A stretch of 64,000 nt of DNA, taken from Chondrus crispus. Its lineage: Eukaryota; Rhodophyta; Florideophyceae; Gigartinales; Gigartinaceae. This document shows, in pieces, positions 54,130-64,000 of this stretch. Below the pieces are notes generated by a model. That model ran no database searches. It saw only the letters and a list, made by a program, of their open reading frames with translations, and was not told the origin of the DNA. How positions within the stretch are numbered: position 1 is the first letter of the stretch; every line of letters starts with the position of its first letter. The position numbers were made by a program, and so were the translations under genes. The stretch spans positions 62,001 through 126,000 of the forward strand of contig NW_005178889.1 of NCBI RefSeq assembly GCF_000350225.1, in the 5' to 3' direction.

Positions 54130-56203
54130 ATGCGTTCTGGGTGGTCAGGGAGCTGGCGGTATATAAGTACGCCGTCTCGTCCAATTTGGAAAGCGCGTCC
54201 TCCGATTCCACCCTCTGTGAACCAATCCGAACCCCCATTTCTCCTTCATCACTCTCCTGCGAACTCTGACACCTCCTCCCCCGACGATAACGAAATTCCT
54301 CTACAGCAACTTTTCTCGCAAACGAGGATGGACGGTCATGATGATATACGTGCTGCGCGCGCGCACGGCTAGCCATTGAGCCCGGGTCTGGCTCCAGCGC
54401 CGACGCCAGCGGGTCCCGGTTTTCAACCGCGACGGCGCCTCTGCAGCGAACGGCGACAGGCCACTGAGGTTTCCCGGCCCGCGCAAGCCGATTCGTCCGT
54501 ACCGGTCAGTCTGCCACCGCCTAGCATCCAAACAACACAGTCTTCGCCGCTGCCTCTCGCGGGCGCGGCCTCAAGGACAGTTGAGGCGTACTTGGGCGTC
54601 ACATGGAGCAACAGCCGCTTCCTATGTCGCCGCTGCACGCTGCAGGCATGGCGCCCCAAAGGGCCGATTCCGAGGCGCCGCACCCGGCTCTTCCGCAAGC
54701 CGGACCAGGGCTGACGTTTTCGCTGGGTTGGGTCTTCACCGCTTTGAGCACACGGGCCTGCCTGCGCAACGGCGTGAATCCCGTACGGTCGTTCTGGCCT
54801 GGGTCGTCGCTGGATCGCCGCCGCTGCTCGCACCGACGCACCCCGGGTCGCAACCCTCTTATCACGGTCGACTAGTACGTCCGACGTCACTTGTCGAACG
54901 CCGCGCGGTTTGCGTCCATTCAGATGACGCACGCGATCAAGACTCCGTCCAGACCCAGTACTGTGGTGCAGCAGAATCGGGCGAGCGCGTGGAAGTCCCG
55001 ATAGCGCCTCGTTCAGTTTCAGGCGCTTGCCGCGACTGTCAGCGATTTGCTCTACGTCCACTGCGAGGACGCGAAGTACCACGTCGCGGTGTTGGACCTT
55101 TTCGATCGGTGTCGCTGGTGGAGTGAAGACGAGGGGCGCGAGAGCCGGCTGCGCTGGCGCCATGTAGACGACGTTTTCCACATGCAGCACAACACCGAGT
55201 TTTTCTCGGTGCCCAGCGCGGCTCGGCCTGTACCTCGCGACTCCGCTCAATTCTTCACGTTCGGGGCGCCCGCGTACCTTTGCGTGACAACCTCGAGCCA
55301 GATGGCGTGCGTCGCAGCGCATTGGATGCCTCGCGACCGAGAGGAGACCGCGGAGACGGGAGCGAAGGCGCGTCTGGGGCACGCAATTGTGCTCTCCGAT
55401 TGGGGGGGCGTGGCTTTCCTGTGCTCTCTCCATGCCGCCCACGAGGAGATGTCCTTCTTCACGAACTGTCCCGACTGGCGGCCGGTAGCGAAGCGCAACG
55501 AACCGATCGGTGAGCTTGGCATGCTCTTCCGCCACTCGGCGGGTCTCTTCGATTCGATCTACTCTGTCCGTGTCGCGGAGATCCTCGAAGGCACTGCGTT
55601 CGACGCGGGGTACGTGGAACAGCTATTAAACTTCGCTGCGGGCATCGACTGGAGCGGCCGGCCGGACCTCCTGTGGTTCTGCTGGAACCAGGGGGGCACC
55701 CTGCCTATGCCGTCCAGAGTCGAGACCGAGACCGGGCGCCATCGATGGCGACGCAGTCTCCCCACATGACCCACGCGAACGACGCAGTCGAAGAGGGCGA
55801 CGCAGGCAGCGCGAGTATGGAACAGGTCAATGACAGCTTTGCGCCATCGCGAGATGCGGCGACCGATGCGGTGAAGGACGTCGTGGAGACCGCAGTGCCG
55901 GCGCACGACCGGTCCGTTCGCGTGGGCTCAATTCAGAGCGACTCGCTGAAGGGGGATGCTCCGGAGCGGTGGGACTTAAGAGAACCCCCCGGTGTCGTGC
56001 GATTTTCTGACCCCACCCCGGGTCCCCCACCCGTCAGCGTGGTGACCGGCCCCGAAGACGCTCTTCGACCCGCTCGGATGCCGACCCCCCCGCGCCGCAA
56101 CCTACCGGTCGGTCTTCCCCGGAGATCCTCTGCGAGGAGGCGGCGTTCACGGCCCTGCAATACGCTTACTCCTCCGAGGGGCCACAGTTCCTTCGTCGGT
56201 TAA
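54130..56203 (+). pseudogene. Unrecognised antisense gene within element M
   Basis: Plus-strand frames follow one another: 54130-54714 (Pro/Ser/Arg rich, one TAG at 54370-54372), a shifted frame to about 54872, 55047-55769, and 55744-56203. The 55047-55769 part is the most protein-like, with ALAATVSDLLYVHCEDAKYH, FDRCRWWSEDEGRESRL, AQFFTFGAPAYLCVTTSS and SDWGGVAFLCSL. A later frame to 56468 looks coiled-coil. I recognise no domain. It runs opposite to gag. It may be an additional antisense ORF or a captured host gene, now frameshifted. Confidence 0.45.
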
Positions 56204-56540
56204 GCAGGCGCTACTGCAGACGCGCGAGTGGACGCATCAAGTCCAGCAGCTGTAGAAGACCGTTGCAATGCTTCGAGAGGCTTCCACCGCAGCGGAGCGC
56301 GAGCCCATTGAGCACCACTCGACGCTCCGTGACGTACAGGACATGCTTGCGGTTGTGAAACAGCGCCCCGCGGCGCCGCCGATGTATTCGTCCACGTCCA
56401 GGGCCTCTCACACCGCGCCCGAAGATGCTGAAGCGGCCCCCCCAGGGAAGCTCACGCGCCACTCCTAAGCTCAGACCCACTGGGTCCTCCATTTCTCCGC
56501 GTAGCCTATTACGGGATCCTCTCACATTAAATTAAACCGA

Positions 56541-57038
56541 TTAGCGGTAACCTTTACCCTCGCTACCGACAACGCTCGCGAGCGAGATCGCACTGACGGT
56601 GCCGCCAAGAGCGGCCAGGAGTCGCGCTACGCGTGCGGGGTCCAGGAACGTGGTTCCGAGGATACAGTCCACCGCAAGGTTGGTGACGACCAAGAAGGGT
56701 ACGCGCGCGACGAACTCACCAATCCGGACGTACAGTTTGAGCTCGCCGAGGGCCCTCATCGACCTATTCGAAGCGTCGATGAGCGGTGGGCTCCGCGCGG
56801 ACTGGATGGCATTGCGCCACGGTTCTGCCACACAGCGTACGTGGATCAGATTTGGGCCGGCGCCCGATTCTAGAACTGGCGTGATGGCGCGCATCATGGC
56901 GCGTCGTTGTCCGACCGTCGCGGTGACCTTATAATTTTGCTTCTTGAAGAAGCAAATTGCCGCTTCGTCCGTTCGGCTCTGCGATTGCGCGCGTGCCGAA
57001 GCGGTCGACGGTGTGCCTTGCTTATTGAGGCTTGGCAC
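56541..57038 (-). pseudogene. Element M protease
   Basis: A retropepsin-like domain: KKQNYKVTATVGQRRAMMRA, then TPVLESGAGPNLI at the active site and VDCILGTTFLD near the end. The catalytic Asp position is Glu (GAA, complement of 56868-56870), as in TE1. It ends shortly after the C-terminal motif at TAA 56541, and the sequence beyond is not pol. Confidence 0.78.
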
Positions 57039-57529
57039 GTGGAGGATCGTCGACGCCTCTACGCGTCCTCCCCGGCTTCCCCCGTCAACCTAAGGTCCTC
57101 AGACCACTCATCCGTCAGCGGTAGCGCGGATTCTTTCGATTGGACGGTCTCGCGCGGCTCGACCACGTTAATGCCCGTGGGAGCCTGCGCACGCGAATTT
57201 CGCCAGGCGGTCGGCGGTTGACGTTCGAATGGCGAACACGGACGGAGACCTTGGCGGATCCGAAGCTTTTGATAATTGGCCTCGCGGGCCTGCAAAAGCT
57301 TCGACCGCAACGCGCTATCCGCCACCACAGGACATTGCTCCTGGCGGTGGGTCAGGTCCGGACAGAACGGACACGGCGGGGGTCCAGGTAGTCCTTGGTT
57401 GAAGAACGGGGCCCGCTGGTTCTGTAATGGCCTTCCGTACGGATATGCGCGCGCGTCACCTTGTTGGGCGGGCGCCATCGGTGCGCCCGCCGGGGACGAG
57501 GCAGGTGACGGGTAGTAGCTAGTCGGCGG

Positions 57530-58201
57530 TGTAGCATAACCCCCCCCCGGGGGCTTTATTTTAGATTAGATCAACTCCGAATCGGATCGGGTACTGTAGG
57601 GCTCGATGCTCTACAGTACCACCACGTGTACCCCCAAGTACAGGGGGCGCACGTGTACACGTGTACGCGCGGGACCGAAGAGCGCGCACACACGTGTACT
57701 GTCAGCCCCGATGGCTGACAGTATTACAGTGTCGACCGACCGCTACAGTACGTCGCTACAGTACATCGGTACTGTACTATTATGATATGTTATTATGTAC
57801 ATTAAATATGGAGCGGACCGGCGGCGGGAAAAGGCGACAAGGAGGGACTTGTCGACGACCGACCGCCGGGGGCCGACTCCCCGCTTATTCTAACCGCGCG
57901 CTTTCGCCTTCGCGCGCGTTAGACGACACCGAGTGCGGGTAGAGGACGCGCGACGCACGCCTCCGAGCCGGATCCACCTCCGCCCGTCGGTACTGGATCG
58001 TTACCCAGTACCGCACCGGGGCGTCGAGGCGTCGATCCGCTCGCGCGTGCGCGCGTCCTCCCCCGATCCCGCTCTACCACGCTACCCGGGCCCGTGCTCC
58101 GGTTCCGTAGCGGGTGTCCGTCTTCCCTTGTCCTCTCCCTCTCGAGGGTCTCCGCAAGAACTGAGTATACACCCCTCTCCGTTGGGGGTGTTTATACTAC
58201 A
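57530..58201 (+). mobile_element. Solo LTR F (672 bp)
   Basis: Starts TGTAGCATAACC and ends GGTGTTTATACTACA, plus orientation, same family as LTRs C, D and G. Exact 5-bp duplications GGCGG flank it (57525-57529, 58202-58206). Inserted in element M gag. Confidence 0.94.
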
Positions 58202-59774
58202 GGCGGCAAGCTAAGTGAGCTCGGCGTCACCGACTGGTCCGTCACCGCCAGTATCTCCTCCGTTTCGGTTTCGCGCGCTGTCGGGAGTTCAGATAGGGAC
58301 TTGACCGACAGCACGGGCCTTGTCCCCGCGGTGCGCGTAAATCTTCTTACCGAATCGGACGGTGCTTGAGGCGACGCGAGCGAGGTCGCCTGTCTTCGGG
58401 CCGAGCGGTGCGTCTCGCCTATCGCTTGCGCGTAGCGTGCCACCGCATGGTAGTCCACGCCCGGATGCGTCGCGAGATAATTCCAAACCTGCGCGCACGT
58501 CGCTGGCAGAAGTCCCTCAACAAAAAGGGACTTTAAGCGCCTGTCCGAAAATACGGTTCCGCAGCGCAACGCCTTGTCCCACAACTGGTTACTGTACACC
58601 TCCTTCGTCATGTTCGAGCTCTGACGGAAGGAGGTGACATCACCGACCGCTTCGGAAATAACTTCGTCCGTCGCGTACTTGCGTAATAAAAAGTTAACAA
58701 CTTCCGCGTAGGTTTCGAGCATCTCGCGCTGCTCCGCATCGACCGCCATGGTGTTCCCGTGTAGCCTAGACTGGAGCAAGACGTGAGCCTGCCCAGTCAA
58801 ATAGAACTGGAAACACCACACGGCCGAGCCTTCGCTGACCTCATTGTGGTCGCAGACCATCTGGAAGTGCGCGAGAAATCCTAGCACCGCGATTGGATCT
58901 TGACCACCGAACGTGTGGGTTTCCAGCTGGATGTCCAACTTCTTCGGATAACGGTTAACTCGCCGCGCGGTACTCGCGTCGTAGCGCGGGCTGCGATTTT
59001 CCAGCCTATACGTGCGGTAGTCGACGGCCTTGGTGAACAGGTCGTTCAGCGGCGTGATCACCGGTAACCGTTTCGGATCCCGCCTCGGGGCAGACCGGCG
59101 GTCTCCTTCCCCGCCGGGGCTACTGTGGCCGTCCAGGTTGGAGTCTTCTCGCCGGAACCGACGTCAGTCGCGCGCATTGTGGCCTCTGCGGTCGCTTCTG
59201 CGCGATTCGTCCGACTCGGTGTCCTCATCATCGGAGGGGTATCCACCTCCTCCGGCATCGCGGTATCGCGTATAGCGTCCTTCGCGGTTATCATCGGAGG
59301 GGTAACCGACCCCTCCGGCATCGCGGTATCGCGAATTGCGTCCGTCGCGGTTCATGCACGTCGCCCTGTGGCGACGACTTGTGACTTCTTCCTCGGAGGG
59401 GTTTTCTGTACTCTCCGAGGTATTTCCTTGAGCGCCGGGTGCGCTTCTTCTGCTCGACCGATACGGCTGTCGCTTTTCTATCGCGAAGCGCCCCAGGCTA
59501 TTTTCTGTCCGCCGGGGGCCAGCCGTATCGGCGAGTACGGGAGGGCCATTTTCTGTGGGCTCTCCTGTAGCACCATAAATTGGTGGGAGGTAAATGGTCT
59601 TACCCTCCGGGTGAGGGGCCATTGTACCGATCCCGGGTGCGGCGCCGATCGGTTCAGCGTGCGTTAGCGTAGAATCCGGAGCGGTTGAGTCGCGTTGCTC
59701 GCGTGCGTCGACTCTTGCTCCGGCGAAGGTCGTGGCCAGACGATTGGCCACGGCGGAGCTGATCGCTCCCTTTA

Positions 59775-60896
59775 TGTAGTGCAATGTGCCTGTCAGGCCA
59801 GAACCAGGGTCCAACGGTCCAGCGACAACACAACCAACAACCAACAAGAGTTGCCGACGGCACAGCCCAACAGAGTGTCCGATTCTCCCTTTCCCTTTAA
59901 GTGGGTTTGCGGCCCACAGTAGCTCAAGTCCCTGATAGGGGGGGGGGCAAAAGGAAGAGGCCCGCCCCGGGACGAATGGTGGTAGAGTCTTGTGCAGGCA
60001 GTTGCTCGGCGAGTTCGGGGCGGTGATTAGGAAGCCGGGCCCGATGGGTCGTAAAGCCAATGCTCGCGGAGCGCCTGTTACACCTTACACCCTTGATAAG
60101 GTCTTCGACGGGGGCGTCGCAACGCAGCCCGTCGGGAATTAGCAAACACGTAGCAGCGCTACACCTCTGTACTGCCCGATGGCAAAGTACGGACACCGGA
60201 ACGGTCGCAACCTGTATCCGATGGAACCAACACCGTCCTGTATACACAACAGGACCTTCGAGGGAAACGTCGTTGCAACAGCCTCCGTCAGTGAACGTAA
60301 ACAAGTAGCAGCGCTACACCCACGTGTCGCCCGATGGCCAAGACACCTACACCGGTCCGGTCGCAACCAAAGCCGATGGCACCAACAACAAACAAAAGAA
60401 CCAACACAAGAGCCCGATGCCTCCAGTCGTCACAATGCGGATCGCAATCAGGCACTGTGGAACCAACGCAAGATAAGGGAATAGAAATAGAGATAGAAAT
60501 AGAAAAGGATAGGTGAAATAAAGGAAAAGGAAAGGGAACCCCCGAGCGCAAAGGATAACGTAATTTGTGGTAAAAGGGAACGTCTTGGGAAAGACGGACT
60601 TCGACCAAGGCGATACTCAACTCTGGCAACTCGGGTTACCTTTACTGACTTGGTGGTCAGAGGGCTAAGGTATATATCGCCCCGCCGGAGCCACTACAGT
60701 AGCTCGCGGCGCTAGATCCTAGATCTAATCTAGTGTCAGCAAAATTAATGCCAACTAATTAACTAAATAAAATAAAATAATTAAAAATTGAAACTGTGCA
60801 ATTATTCACACGTGTGTCCCCCAACCCGGACTACTTTTCATATCCAAATATTTTCCTTTCGTTTCACCCCCCTTTTCAGGTGCGTATTGCACTACA
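59775..60896 (-). mobile_element. Solo LTR K (1122 bp)
   Basis: Starts TGTAGTGCAATGTGCC and ends GCGTATTGCACTACA, same family as LTRs A, B and H but with three internal 120-bp modules. Exact 5-bp duplications CTTTA flank it (59770-59774, 60897-60901). Inserted in element M gag; the gag frame is continuous across the empty site. Confidence 0.94.
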
Positions 60897-61457
60897 CTTT
60901 AGAGCCGTTCCGGACGAGGATTCTTCATCCACAGTGGTGAGCGCGGTCACCACCTCGCGTTGGACTTGAGCGGGTAGAAGTTTGTCCAAAAGCGGTGGTA
61001 TCGCGCTGCGTACGTGCGCGTCCACGAGCGCGGGCACCGTTCGGTCGAGGCATACGCACGCTACCTGGGGGAGTTCCATAGCAAGAAACTCCTCGACCCA
61101 GGCCTGGATGCGTGGCTGAATCGCGTCGACCATCCATTGGACGCGATTCTCAGTGCCTGCCGACGCGTCCGGCGTAACATCCGATGCGGACGCTCGCGTG
61201 CGGCCCGGTCGCGGTGGCGGTCGCAGCAGGGCTTCCGGGTTGTCCACCCGGGGGCGCGGTGCACCACTGCCACTGCGGGTGCTCAGACGTCCGGAGGCGG
61301 AGTCTCCCCCTTCTTCCGGTTGGTTCATCGTCGAATACGCTTCGCGATCGACGCGGTGATTTCTCAACCATTTCCGTCCGTACGGTTCTGCGCGCGATCG
61401 CGCGACTACGCGTGCAGATCAACCTCAATAGCTATCCCCTCCACAAGAGTACGAAAA

Positions 61458-62121
61458 TGTGGGATACCTCCTCTCCGCCCTGGGTTCGGTGAGAGGCGGA
61501 GGCTTTAGCAAGGGAGCACGCGGCGCGGACGCGACGCGCTAATTGAACCGATCGGGCGAGCTCGCAAAAAGGGAGTGGCTGACTGGCTGGTTTCGCGCAG
61601 TCGCCACGTGATGGGTAAACAGGAGCGACCGGTAACGGGTTAGAAGCCAGCGCGCGCGATAGAAAACCGAAACAGACGTACGTAGGCGCAAAAGGGACGG
61701 GGCGAGCTTGCCCCAGTTTACTGTTGGGGACGGGTGTCAGGTCTTAACCCTTCAGAGGGACGCCTCGGACACCCGTCTCAGTGTACAGTACCTGCCGCCT
61801 AGTGCGTACCAGGTACTGTACCCAATTAAAAAACTAGCGCCTCAATTCCCAATCACCGCGTGGACGCTGCAGCTACACGTGTGTACTACTGTACACACGC
61901 GTTGCTTACAGACTACCGCACGGATGCCGCGTGTGCTAGCGTACACGCGTAATACTAGCAGACTACCGCTTGGCCGACACGTGCACTACTGTACACGTAC
62001 GCCAGATTCCGACTGCTCGGCACGCGCACGCACTCGCTACAAGTGGGCACCACCGCCCACGTGTATACCATACACGGCCGTCCGATGACCTCCGGACGCC
62101 CGCGCCGGTCATTTTACTACA
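61458..62121 (-). mobile_element. Right LTR of element M (5' LTR)
   Basis: 664 bp from TGTGGGATACC to ATTTTACTACA, next to the gag start of M. It is rich in short inverted repeats (tgtac/gtaca, acgtgt). The usual 18-nt PBS of this window is absent beside it, so M probably uses another primer tRNA. Confidence 0.65.
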
Positions 62122-62255
62122 GTTGTCAACAGATCCTATCCCTCACTCATCGAACTTTCGTTGAGAGCGTATATACTCGTGCATCGAACGATACAGCCAC
62201 GAAGTGCTTTCTTTGCGTTTGTACGGGACGAACAGATCTCTGTCCCCAGCATACC

Positions 62256-62501
62256 TCATATATGCCAACCCGTGCTCTGCCCGGAAAGGTATAGATCTCT
62301 CCTTTTGTAAATGTCTGAGTCTACATAAAGTGATATGTCTGACTCCACCCCTTTGTAAGTGATTTGGATTCTGATGAATCGACCAACCAGATCATATAAT
62401 ATCATAAAAGAGAACACATGAGCCTTCTTGTAGCCATCGTATTCCCTTTTTGCATCTCTGAGTCTTTGGGCGCCATCTTCGGTTCTTGTCACCATCAACA
62501 A
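62256..62501 (-). pseudogene. Possible Harbinger/PIF-type transposase fragment
   Basis: An 81-codon frame. The stretch EYDGYKKAHVFSFMILYDLV followed by GRFIRIQITYKGVESD and SDIYKRRDLYLSG resembles the catalytic region of DDE_Tnp_4 (Harbinger/HARBI1-like) proteins, where a Tyr-x-Gly-Tyr-Lys-Lys motif precedes the middle Asp region. The fragment is short and lacks the C-terminal acidic residue, so this is tentative. Confidence 0.4.
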
Positions 62502-64000
62502 AAAAACAAAGACGGCAAAACAATCAGCAGCCCTCCATGGCTTCGTCTGGCCAACGGATGAGGCGAGGAGACATGCTGTCGAGAGTGAGATGTAAGTTTA
62601 GAATTGAATGTCGGAATTAGTTAGACACAGATGCGATCGACATACCGTACTTAAGTTTTATATGTTCAAGGCCCCGACTACCTTCATTTAGACCGCCAAA
62701 GATATCGAATAAAGTGAAAAGCATCTCCTTCGTGTCTAGTTTCTTCTCCTCCTAGGAATGCGCATACTGTCGCCGTCATGATGACCACGAACGTTAAGCA
62801 GAATTTGTAACTCTGTATGAACAAGGGCGTGTAAAACCGTCAAACTCTTCGTGAGACAAATGGGTCAGTTAAAAGAGAGAAGTCGGGGTCTTCCTCGCGG
62901 ACGGCCGTGTTTGACATGTTCGAAAATGTACATGTCTGGAGGACAGCAATACGATTTATGAAAACTTTAACGCACTAAAGCAATTTTCTCCCTATATTTT
63001 TTGGTACTTTTCAAACTAGCTGGCAAATGAGCAATTTATCAAATTTGATCAAATTTAGTATTTTTTTTGCTCTTTTGCTATTGTGTTGGTGGAGATTTTC
63101 TAAGTGTGCAATGAAAATAATAGGGATATACTCACAGTGACGGAAGGGGATTGCTGGTCCAGCACATTGTGGACTACAGTGATTTTCTTCATCTGTTTCG
63201 AAAGTAGATTAGTTTCATTTCGAGAGTAGACATTGAGCAAAGCATTTGTTCTCAAAGTACATTTACAACTCTGCCTAATTTGTCCTCTTTCAATAATATG
63301 GACCGACTTTTGTTTCTTATGAGTGTGGAATAAAGTACGCGAAAAAGGGCTACAGCGCGAAAGTATTGATGGAGTTCAGGATCTTCTGTGTTTCCGACGA
63401 AAAAATGGAAGTAACAGTCCTCAGCTCAACCACAAGACGCTGTGGCCGGAAACATGAGCTTCGCGAAATGTCCTAGGCAATCAAGCAACCGAAGTTTACT
63501 TATTTATGACTGACATCCCGGAAGCTGCCAGTCTATCATTTTAACAGACTATGCGGGGTTTAGCAAGAGACAAAACCATTTCCGCCATTCTTTGAGAAGG
63601 GGATGCCGATATCTGGAGGCTTCTGCCGCACGGTGAGCCGCAACGGTATCTCACTACATTTTCTTAAACACCTATCGATGCAAGCTCGGGCCTTTTTTTC
63701 GACGGAGGGACAGAGAGGAAGCATGTGACGTATTACAAAAGTCACATGGCTCTGCTTTGAGAGCACCAAGTATTTATGAAAATATTTTCCTGAAGAGTGT
63801 AACTTTTAAATAAAAATATTTTTGAAAGGTATTTTCAGCAACCCTGTGCGACTGTGGAGCATTTTGATGGTAGTGTGGGGTTTAGGGGATTAAAACGCCG
63901 AGGTGTTTTTCGCATTTCTGCGGAAAAAAGTATAAGGACAGATATAAACAACCCCGAATATTTGTTCTCTTCGAACTGTAGCGATTGTTAGCGAAAGCGA
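62502..64000. other. No gene recognised
   Basis: AT-rich, stops in all frames, with poly-T and poly-A runs (63055-63075, 63790-63830). I see no motif or repeat I can name. Confidence 0.4.

Larger units (their letters stand above)
57059..61367 (-). pseudogene. Element M Gag, split by two solo LTRs
   Basis: When the solo LTRs at 59775-60896 and 57530-58201 are set aside with one TSD copy each, one long Gag frame runs from 61367 to 57059 with a single TGA at 59164-59166. In order: an N-terminal helical part, repeats of RDAGG-GYPSDD (59300-59220), the capsid start FGGQDPIAVLGFLAHF, capsid helices with FLLRKYATDEVISEAVGDVT, SFRQSS, LFVEGLLPATCAQVW, and a complete zinc knuckle CPFC-PDLT-H-RQEQ-C near 57370. 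The protease follows in another frame. Confidence 0.82.
53343..62121 (-). mobile_element. Old LTR-bounded element M
   Basis: Two diverged direct LTRs enclose gag and protease on the minus strand (from about 61367 down to 56541) and, beyond them, a 2-kb region whose long frames are on the plus strand. No RT, RNase H or integrase motif was found, so it is non-autonomous or internally deleted. Two younger solo LTRs (57530-58201, 59775-60896) are nested within. No matching TSD was seen at the outer ends. Confidence 0.65.

Noticed and set aside
54423..55535. A 370-codon minus-strand frame opposite the unrecognised ORFs of element M
   Set aside because: No motif and strongly Arg-rich; it looks like the shadow of the plus-strand frames in GC-rich DNA, though I cannot exclude the reverse.
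59164..60060. A single 298-codon protein
   Set aside because: Its first third is read from solo LTR K; only the part from 59774 downward belongs to element M Gag.

Overview
This is a eukaryotic nuclear window, most likely from a red alga (Rhodophyta), possibly a florideophyte such as Chondrus. That placement is inference. It rests on two intronless secreted polysaccharide lyase family 7 (PL7) genes, an AT-rich fragment of a polyprenyl synthetase gene like plastid-encoded preA of red algae, TATA boxes about 85-90 bp upstream of start codons, and a very dense load of Ty3/Gypsy LTR retroelements. No bacterial operon structure and no tRNA or rRNA gene was seen. A 100-N assembly gap lies at 48948-49047.

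Layout. 1-6.1 kb: no convincing gene; pyrimidine-rich, with a 21-bp minisatellite. 6.1-13.1 kb: a degraded minus-strand Ty3/Gypsy element (TE1) with gag, protease, RT, RNase H, integrase and chromodomain. 13.1-16.4 kb: two LTRs of one family in inverted orientation around an unknown 242-codon ORF. 16.4-19.9 kb: gag, PBS and 5' LTR of a second minus-strand element (J). 19.9-23.6 kb: 5'-truncated plus-strand element (H) with RNase H, integrase, chromodomain and 3' LTR, split by a solo LTR. 24.4-25.8 kb: broken piggyBac transposase. 25.8-28.6 kb: gag and protease of element O. 29.2-36.3 kb: a young LTR element (E), LTRs 601 bp each with two visible differences and a perfect 5-bp TSD. E lacks protease, RT and integrase and carries fragments of a host threonine dehydratase plus a hairpin minisatellite. 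36.4-40.2 kb: an older Gypsy integrase split by a solo LTR, then a non-LTR (LINE-type) RT remnant.

41.9-53.1 kb is the gene-like island: PL7 gene 1, an apparently intact pogo/Tigger-like transposon (637-aa DDD transposase, 27-bp TIRs, TA duplication), a fragment of a preA-like gene beside it, PL7 gene 2, and the promoter and signal peptide of a third PL7-like gene cut off by a MITE-like inverted-repeat element. 53.3-62.1 kb: a large, old LTR-bounded element (M) with gag and protease on the minus strand, no recognisable RT or integrase, an unrecognised ORF series on the opposite strand, and two nested solo LTRs. The last 1.9 kb holds only a possible Harbinger-type fragment.

How it fits together. 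Four structurally different LTRs are preceded by the same 18-nt primer-binding site, so these families share one tRNA primer. All four solo LTRs with clean TSDs (D, F, G, K) sit inside older retroelement coding sequence, and removing each one restores the host frame. Most coding breaks are TAA/TGA/TAG codons where Gln, Arg or Trp is expected, the pattern of C-to-T decay. The only genes that look alive are the two PL7 genes and the pogo-like transposase; element E looks recently mobile but must have been moved in trans.
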